NCBI GenBank assembly: GCA_003667245.1
Contig: RCNN01000495.1
Coordinates: 62,001-126,000, forward strand
Length of the DNA stretch: 64,000 nt
DNA from: Heterostelium multicystogenum
Taxonomy: Eukaryota > Evosea > Eumycetozoa > Acytosteliales > Acytosteliaceae
Direction of reading: 5' to 3'
A program made the position numbers and the translations under genes. Of this stretch, positions 58,227 to 64,000 are shown piece after piece. The first letter of the stretch is position 1, and the number at the start of each line of letters is the position of its first letter. The notes beneath the pieces were generated by a model. The model did not search any database, was not told the DNA's origin, and saw only the letters and a program-made list of their open reading frames with translations.

Positions 58227-59540
58227 TTACTTATTCCAATCTTTCTCAAAAAATGGAATTCTTTTCGAATCAGTATCAGTGTCAGTAGTATCAGTTTCTA
58301 TATTTGGATCTGTGTGTTTGTTTCTCCTAAAGGGTGGGCTGTTCCTATAGCTCTCTAATGTATCTCTGGGAATTGTAAAAGGTGTATGAGGATTCCGATG
58401 GCTTGATTCCTCGCGTGGTTGCATTTCTATTTTGTGAAGAAAACTAGGAGGAGATTGTCGCTGTCTATAAGGGTGGTGATGGTGGTGGTGAGGGTTGTGA
58501 ATAAAATGCTGAGGGGGTCCATATTCCATTCTATATGGATAAGAACCAATTGGAGTTGGACTATTTAATAAATTAGGATTGCGACTTGTAGATAATGTTG
58601 ATTTTAAATGAGTATCTACATTTGGGTGTGAAAAAGGTTGTACTGGAGGAAAATTTTTAATATGATTTGAAAATGGAGATAGATTATCAAGTTGCCTATA
58701 TCTATGGTAAAACTGGGGCGCTGGGTAATTGTTAATTGGAATATGCGGTGGATTATTATTATTATATTGTGCTGGAAACTTATTCATCATATGTTGAGGT
58801 AGCTTTAGAGTTTGAGGTTGAGTTTGGGGCTGAATTTGAGGTTGAGAAATCAGTTTTGTTGGAATGTGTTGATATACTGGATGGTTTGTATGCTCTCTTC
58901 CATTTATATATGTCTTGGTGTTTTCTGGCATCACTTTTGGATTGTAGTAATTATTTTGTTTACTCGGATCTTTCTTATATGATTGAATCGATTCAATGAA
59001 AATCGGGGTGTTATTATTTTGTTTCGGCGGTAAAGTAGGTTTATGATTTTCTGAGTCTTTGGTTTCTTGGTCTTTCTCCTCTTCTTGGGAGATATTGTTA
59101 TTATTGAAAGTTTCATAGTAATTTTCACTGTAGGTTATATTCTCACAAAGATTATCGTTTTCACTAACATTATGAAATAGCTCTTCAGAGTTGGGCTCCA
59201 AGCAATTTCTGATTAGACTCATTCCATAAGGCTGGACAAAGGGCTTGAATTTAGTGGTTGACCAACAAGCCACTCTGTCTTTCGAGACCATGACCATCAA
59301 CATCTGAGCACCAGTTAATTTGCTGAGCTCCTCAAACTTTTTGGTGATGCCTCTCTTTCTCTTGCATTTGGTCACCTTCCTTCGGTTCCTATCCTCGATA
59401 TATTTGATCTGAGTCGATCTACGAACGATTGACAATTTCTCCTTGGCTGTAGGATCGACCGATCCAGGGTCAATATCGTCAGCGCCCGAAGAAGAGTCTT
59501 CCGCCTCTTTTTCCTGCATACTACAACTATAATAATACAA
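58227..59540 (-). CDS. SRF-type MADS-box transcription factor
   Basis: An intact frame of 437 codons; the second Met (MQEKEAEDSS, 59519) is the better start because the first seven residues are hydrophobic/aromatic. The MADS domain (about residues 40-98) reads RSTQIKYIEDRNRRKVTKCK, RKRGITKKFEELSKLTGAQM, LMVMVSKDRVACWSTTKFKP. It matches the SRF/MCM1 type (I-K-F/Y-I-x-D, R-R-x-T-x-x-K-R-K-x-G-I-x-K-K, E-L-S-x-L-T-G), followed by a PYGMSLIRNCL segment equivalent to the SAM extension used for cofactor binding. The rest is Pro/Asn/Gln-rich, with a His/Pro block (HNPHHHHHHPYRQRQSPPSF) and PxTL-type motifs, probably transactivation. D. discoideum has SRF-like factors srfA-D that control spore and stress genes; this is of that class but not assigned. 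Unlike most genes in the window it has no frame break. Stop at 58227. Confidence 0.92.
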   Translation of the reverse strand: MYYYSCSMQEKEAEDSSSGADDIDPGSVDPTAKEKLSIVRRSTQIKYIEDRNRRKVTKCKRKRGITKKFEELSKLTGAQMLMVMVSKDRVACWSTTKFKPFVQPYGMSLIRNCLEPNSEELFHNVSENDNLCENITYSENYYETFNNNNISQEEEKDQETKDSENHKPTLPPKQNNNTPIFIESIQSYKKDPSKQNNYYNPKVMPENTKTYINGREHTNHPVYQHIPTKLISQPQIQPQTQPQTLKLPQHMMNKFPAQYNNNNPPHIPINNYPAPQFYHRYRQLDNLSPFSNHIKNFPPVQPFSHPNVDTHLKSTLSTSRNPNLLNSPTPIGSYPYRMEYGPPQHFIHNPHHHHHHPYRQRQSPPSFLHKIEMQPREESSHRNPHTPFTIPRDTLESYRNSPPFRRNKHTDPNIETDTTDTDTDSKRIPFFEKDWNK

Positions 59541-60283
59541 TCATGTAAAATGTTTGAATATGCTTGTGCTTGTGTCTTAAGATGTAAAATAAATATTTAC
59601 GGATGAAACCAGAATGTCCCTCAACTCAACAGTTGGACCTTAAATATTTGATCTTTGGCTGAGGTGCCACCTATCAATTTTATAAAAACACTGAAGAATT
59701 CTTCATGAGGGATATAAACAAACGACTTGTTAGAAGAAAATATAATATTACAAAAATAAAAAGGAGGTGAAATTTTTCATCTGATTGAAACAAAGTGGAA
59801 TCAAAGGAAAAAAAAAGATTCAGAGATTTGCTTTGTGTCTTCAAAATTGCCTTTTTGGGTTTAAAAATCCTGTTACTTTTTTTTGTTTTGCACTCAACAA
59901 CGTGTGCACAAACGTTGTTGATGGCACCTGGTTATACAATTTTCTTTGTAAGGAAGTCCTTTTGGATAAAGTTCAATCGAAGTAGTCTTGTAAAGTTACG
60001 ATTACCCTAACGTCCTACATCACATCAAAATAAAACCTATCATATCTAAAGTAGTTATTTCAATCTTTAATCAACAATAACATTTCAAAAAAGAAATTGA
60101 TATTATCATCATTCATTCAATTCTATCCTTCAAATATATATGTACTAAGTATCTACAGATAATTTGAGATAGACGAGTGAAAATATTTAATGAAAAAACA
60201 TTTTTGAGTGCAACTATTATTTTAATAGTGTTGATGTTATTGTTGTCGTGTTTTTATATTAAAAATAAATTAATAGCTTTTTA

Positions 60284-60293
60284 GGGGGGGGGG
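60284..60293. repeat. G10 homopolymer
   Basis: Ten consecutive G residues followed by tggtagt in a very AT-rich spacer. Rare in this window. Confidence 0.7.
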
Positions 60294-60574
60294 TGGTAGT
60301 ACTGGGTTGGTCTCAGCTTGGTATGTCTGGATAATTTCAATTTATATTAATATTTTTAAACTTATGATAAGATATATTTATACACATAGTTAGTTATTGT
60401 CTATTTATACCTATATTATTATATATATTTGTAGTTTAATTATACCTTATATCTCTATACTTTTACTTATACTTATATACACTTATTCTTTGTATACTAC
60501 TGTAATCTATTATATTATTATACTTTGATTATTTGTTAAGTCTATTTAGTTGGTTGGCTTCTAATAAAGTTAGT

Positions 60575-60600
60575 TTGTTTGGTTTGGTTTGGTTTGGTTT
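60575..60600. repeat. GTTTG tandem repeat before the arrestin-like gene
   Basis: tttggtttggtttggtttggttt directly upstream of the ATG at 60668; probably promoter or 5' UTR. Confidence 0.5.
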
Positions 60601-60667
60601 ATTCGAAAGTATTAACTTAATTGTTTTACTTGATGATTGAATTTATCAATTCTTATTGTATTTGAAA

Positions 60668-62653
60668 ATGATTGTATTTTCAGAAGATGATGATAAGTTC
60701 TTAGAACAATATCAGAGGTCTGCTGCATTTACACCACCAACCTTTTCAAATGCACCTGTTGATTGTACAGCATCCAATTCCAATTCATCTGATAATACCA
60801 GAGATGGTATTCCATCATCGGTCTATCAAGAAGATACTGTAGATGAAAGTAACAATCGCCAAACTTTTTGAAACGATTGATATATCTAATAATACCAATG
60901 GCGTAACCAATGGTAAAGCTACCAACGGTAAATCTAAAACGAAAAAGATATCTATTCCAAAGACAAAGAAGAGATCGCAGTCTAATGCATCTAAATTAAC
61001 AATACCTAATAATAACAACAACAACATTAATAGTAATACAAATGAGAGTATAAATAATAATAGTATCAATAGTAGCAACAACACTATTAAGAATAAACAA
61101 AGAGATTGGTTCGAAAGTGAATCATCACATGATGATCATAATCATATTGCAGTATTAATATCACCGATTCGTAACTACTATCAACCCGGCGATATCTTGA
61201 ACGTTGAAGTAAAAGTTAATGTAAAGAGACTTCAGTGTTTGAATGCAACTTTTGAAGGATATTCATCATGCCAGGTTCCACCTCGTCAAGGAGCTCACGA
61301 AGACAAAACGCCTCACCTTTTTGAAGTCAAAGATTGTAGCAAACCATTTCTATCTTTATCCAACTGAGGATGATAGTCCAATCAAATCTTCAACAAAATC
61401 ACTGAATAGCTTAAATACCAGCTTTGTAAATTTAAAATCTAAATACAACATTATCATCAACATCTACCTCAACCACCTCAACCACATCTACGACAACTGC
61501 AACCTCCATATCGAACCCTTCTTCAACGACTTCCTCTCCTCTACAACCTGATATACTTGTAGAGAAACGACAGGAGCAACCTAGTGGTAGAGTAAGGTCC
61601 TCAACGAATTTAAGTGCTACTGATAATGAATTGTTGAGGAATGTTCTGAAAGAAGAAATGACAATACCTCGCAACATTGGCAAATCATCATCATTTTCTT
61701 CGCTTTATATCTCTGATTTTGTGGATGATTGGACCTATGATATGGATCAACCTATATCCTCATTAGGCGACAACATTACGATGGACGTAAGCTGTGAAGA
61801 GCTGCCAGATTTGGAGGAACTCGATGGTATGGTGGAACCTCCTCATGTACATGCCTGTGCCAATCACTTGGTTCTATCAAAGAAGAAACACAAGTTCTCT
61901 TTTCAACTCACCATACCCCAAAATCTACCACCATCATTCTCTTTCAGCAAACTCTCTAAAAAATGGTATATTCTACAGGATTCACCTTTCTGGGCTCGGC
62001 GAAATGCACAACAAATTCAATCGTACGGAACACTCACTCATCAAAGGATTCGAAACATCAATCCCTCTGACAATATGGAATCCAAAGTGTAACTATCTTC
62101 CACGCCAACTCCTCCAGGCTGATAACCTCTTTTGTTCATCCGAAACATATCAGGCATCCCAAAACAGTATCAATATAAAAGCAAGACTACTAATTAAAAA
62201 CTTTTGTGTCATTGACTCAGCTGTATGTTAACTAATCTTCAAGAATCATAAAATATACTAATCCAACATTCCATTTTTATAGATTTCTATATTTGTATCT
62301 ATAGAAAATCAATCGAATCAAATTATCAAAGGACTCAATATGGACTTAGTGAATATACAACAGATCTACAAGAAGTCATCTGACAATTTAACGGGTGAGA
62401 ATTACATTATCAACAGCAATGTGGTGCAGGGAATTAAGCACAAGAATGAAGTTGAGTATCAGATACAGCCTCAGTGCAAACTTAAGCGAAACTTTACCTT
62501 CTATCTGCCCAACAATATAGTACCATCTGTTTCTCTGATAATCTATCCAACTCATATGTGATCAGGATCACTGCGTACACCAAAAAGCAAACATCGTCCT
62601 ATCAATGTGTTTTAGATTTACCACTTTTAATTATACCGTCATCTCCATCATAA
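60668..62653 (+). CDS. Alpha-arrestin-like (arrestin-fold) protein, frame-broken
   Basis: Starts MIVFSEDDDKFLEQYQRSAA. A Ser/Asn-rich head with basic KSKTKKISIPKTKKRSQSN leads to the arrestin N-domain: HIAVLISPIRNYYQPGDILN and VEVKVNVKRLQCLNATFEGY. This is followed by a Ser/Thr low-complexity insert (61440-61560), then RNVLKEEMTIPRNIGKSSSF and HKFSFQLTIPQNLPPSF, FSKLSKKW (F-x-F-x-P-x-x-L-P-P-S-F is typical of arrestins). The C-domain reads IPLTIWNPKCNYLPRQLLQA and, after an intron (about 62230-62282), IKGLNMDLVNIQQIYKKSSD, VEYQIQPQCKLKRNFTFYLP, PSVS then SNSYVIRITAYTKKQ, ending at TAA 62653. Such proteins act as adaptors linking cargo or receptors to endocytosis and ubiquitin ligases; no clear PY motif is seen. 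At least four frame breaks, near 60860, 61350, 61560 and 62100. Confidence 0.78.
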
Positions 62654-62762
62654 GAGCATAGCGATGGCCAATTTGAACAACATGTTGACAATAAAATATG
62701 AAAAGTTTATTCATTCATCTACTGCTGTTTGAATTGGGATTGCTTCGAATCGGTGTTATACC

Positions 62763-63372
62763 TTAAATCGATTCTCTGTTGATGTGGATTTGTTGCTTGA
62801 TTCTTTCAATTCTGTTGGTTATTGATTTAGCTTGACTGAGGATATGCAATTGAGTCCATTGTAGGTTTTGAGTAGAAACAGTCTTTGGACAGAAGTGGTA
62901 TTTAGCACACAATTCATTTCCACTCTCTCCGTCGAAAAGTCCCTCTTTGAAAAGAAATTAAAGGAAGGGCTTAGTTAATATAAAGTAACACTATCACTTG
63001 ATTATAACCAATACTCACTGGTGATAACTGGGGCAGCAATCAACATGAACAAATCGCATTCCTTGGTCATATTTGATGGAACAATAGTGCAAATCTTTTT
63101 TCAATTCAGCTTCAACTTGTTGTTGAGTGAAGTTTTCGTCTATGTTTAATTTTAAGAATACAATTAGAAACATGTCTGTCGATTGTTGTTGATTAAATGA
63201 ATTAATGCTTACGCTTAATAAGATATTCAGTAGCATTGACAGTAAGAGCACAGAGTTCGCATTCAACAGTGGCATTGGCAAGTGCAGACTCCTTCTTCAC
63301 ATGAACTGAGATTGAATTAACATAGGTGAGTGCCAAAACACACAACAAAGTGATATACAAAAGCTTATTCAT
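62763..63372 (-). CDS. Secreted saposin-B-like protein
   Basis: Signal peptide MNKLLYITLLCVLALTYVNS. A single saposin-type domain follows: CELCALTVNATEYL with the first Cys pair, then after an intron and a frame change CTIVPSNMTKECD, another Cys-bearing helix, and in the last exon NELCAKYHFC. The six-cysteine spacing (C-x2-C, C...C, C-x5-C) fits saposin B / amoebapore-like helical folds. A Lys/Gln/Arg-rich tail (IERIKQQIHINRESI) ends at TAA 62763. One intron lies at about 62948-63017 and another near 63135-63213. It is secreted or lysosomal and either binds lipids or is membrane-active; without a search I cannot separate the two. One frame break near 63085. Confidence 0.8.
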
Positions 63373-63795
63373 TGTAATATTATTTATTAATATTTATTAG
63401 TTTTAAAGAAAGTAAAAAATATCAAATGTAAAAATTGCAAAAATAAAAAAGGTAGTGGACCTTGGTCCCAATTGCCTGTTGTGATGATATACATAAATAT
63501 CTAATAATTTAAATTATGAATAAATGTTTAAGAGTTAAAAATATCTAATTAAAACTTTGAATTTTCATTGTAAAAGGTCGTAACAAAGAAAAATCCAAAG
63601 AATCAGATATATCTCAATCAAAACAATTAATAAAACCTTATCCAACTAATTTGTTTGCACTCACACCCTATGATTATATATGGTAAATAATATTACTTTA
63701 TTTCATACAATTGGATTTAGTTTATAAATTATATAATTTATTAGATTTAATGATTAATTGTTTTTTTTTTTTGTTACTCTATTACAAGTTTAGAC
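63373..63795. other. Spacer with a possible short plus-strand exon
   Basis: A 36-codon frame at about 63576-63683 (KEKSKESDISQSKQLIKPYP, then TNLFALTPYDYIW) follows taaaag at 63571-63576 and is followed by gtaaataa. It looks like an internal exon but no partner exons were found. The rest is A/T-rich. Confidence 0.3.
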
Positions 63796-64000
63796 TCATA
63801 TATCCTTTTGAGCTTGGAAAACTGCTCTTGCCAAATAGATTGATTCCAAAAGTTTGTTTTCTCTCTCTATACGTATCTTTAGGAGCTCAATACTGACAAA
63901 GATTTCTTGAAGTGACTTATCCATTGATTTCAAAAAGATACCAACTCTAGTCGTTGGTGGAGTGGTCTTCTTTGGTGTAGTTGGTGGTACATCGTCACCG
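63796..64000 (-). CDS. C-terminal fragment of an unknown gene, cut by the window edge
   Basis: An open minus-strand frame enters from the right edge: PPTTPKKTTPPTTRVGIFLK, then SMDKSLQEIFVSIELLKIRI and ERENKLLESIYLARAVFQAQ before TGA (63796-63798). A Thr/Pro/Lys linker followed by an amphipathic coiled-coil helix. No family is assigned from this piece. Its TGA stop is uncommon in this window, where most genes end in TAA. Confidence 0.6.
   Translation of the reverse strand, partial: GDDVPPTTPKKTTPPTTRVGIFLKSMDKSLQEIFVSIELLKIRIERENKLLESIYLARAVFQAQKDI

Larger units (their letters stand above)
59541..60667. other. AT-rich spacer between divergent genes
   Basis: Separates the minus-strand MADS gene and the plus-strand arrestin-like gene. 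Includes T-run DNA at 59870-59890, a G10 tract (60284-60293), TATA repeats (60310-60540) and a GTTTG repeat (60575-60600) just before the ATG at 60668. No real gene; the frames near 59785-60010 lack ATG starts or known content. Confidence 0.5.

Noticed and set aside
59785..60010. Possible small secreted protein
   Set aside because: The hydrophobic frame has no ATG and comes from a T-rich run; the other frame lacks features.
1..64000. tRNA genes and retrotransposons
   Set aside because: Candidate B-box-like strings (for example near 16805, 42880 and 55930) fall in coding regions and lack cloverleaf arms; no reverse transcriptase, integrase or long terminal repeats were recognised.

Overview
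The window is a block of nuclear DNA from a social amoeba (dictyostelid). The signs are: very A+T-rich intergenic DNA with homopolymer and triplet runs; proteins with poly-Q, poly-N, poly-T and His-rich tracts; short AT-rich GT...AG introns; TAA as the stop in most genes; mitochondrial presequences ending in RFYST or RGYST; a 2-oxoglutarate-carrier-type transporter; and a degenerate ankyrin-repeat protein of the kind expanded in dictyostelids. Codons are less extreme in A+T than in Dictyostelium discoideum, so a Heterostelium, Cavenderia or Acytostelium-type species is more likely. That placement is inference. No tRNA, rRNA, CRISPR array or clear transposon was seen.

About 26 protein-coding loci are supported. 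Positions 1-13.9 kb form a plus-strand block: tubulin cofactor C, a GPI-anchored secreted protein, a mitochondrial carrier, ribosomal protein S28 (with a small membrane ORF inside its first intron), the Fe-S scaffold NFU1, an ankyrin-like protein and a mitochondrial DUF4460/TCAIM-like protein. Positions 13.9-28.2 kb form a minus-strand block: BRAP2-type RING ligase, folylpolyglutamate synthase, an acidic orphan protein, the INO80 remodeller (about 6 kb) and a CaMK-like kinase. Between 28 and 50 kb genes are sparse and separated by long AT-rich spacers: a single-repeat Myb-like protein facing a GT49 (LARGE/B4GAT1-type) glycosyltransferase, a triple-PHD protein resembling NSD without a SET domain, a very large STE-type kinase, and a His/Gln-rich RING protein. 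Positions 50-64 kb carry TRAPPC12, a mitochondrial TPR protein with an acidic tail, a Myb-like factor, an SRF-type MADS-box factor, an arrestin-fold protein, a secreted saposin-like protein and the 3' end of one more gene.

The genes do not form one pathway. This is ordinary eukaryotic housekeeping and signalling content: cytoskeleton, mitochondrial Fe-S and folate metabolism, chromatin, transcription, vesicle tethering and surface glycans. I did not find a convincing new multi-gene system. The most striking general feature is that almost every conserved gene, including ribosomal protein S28 and INO80, is broken by single-base frame changes, often at A or T runs. Indel errors in the assembly explain this better than mass pseudogenisation, so coordinates below span the whole gene, introns and frame breaks included.
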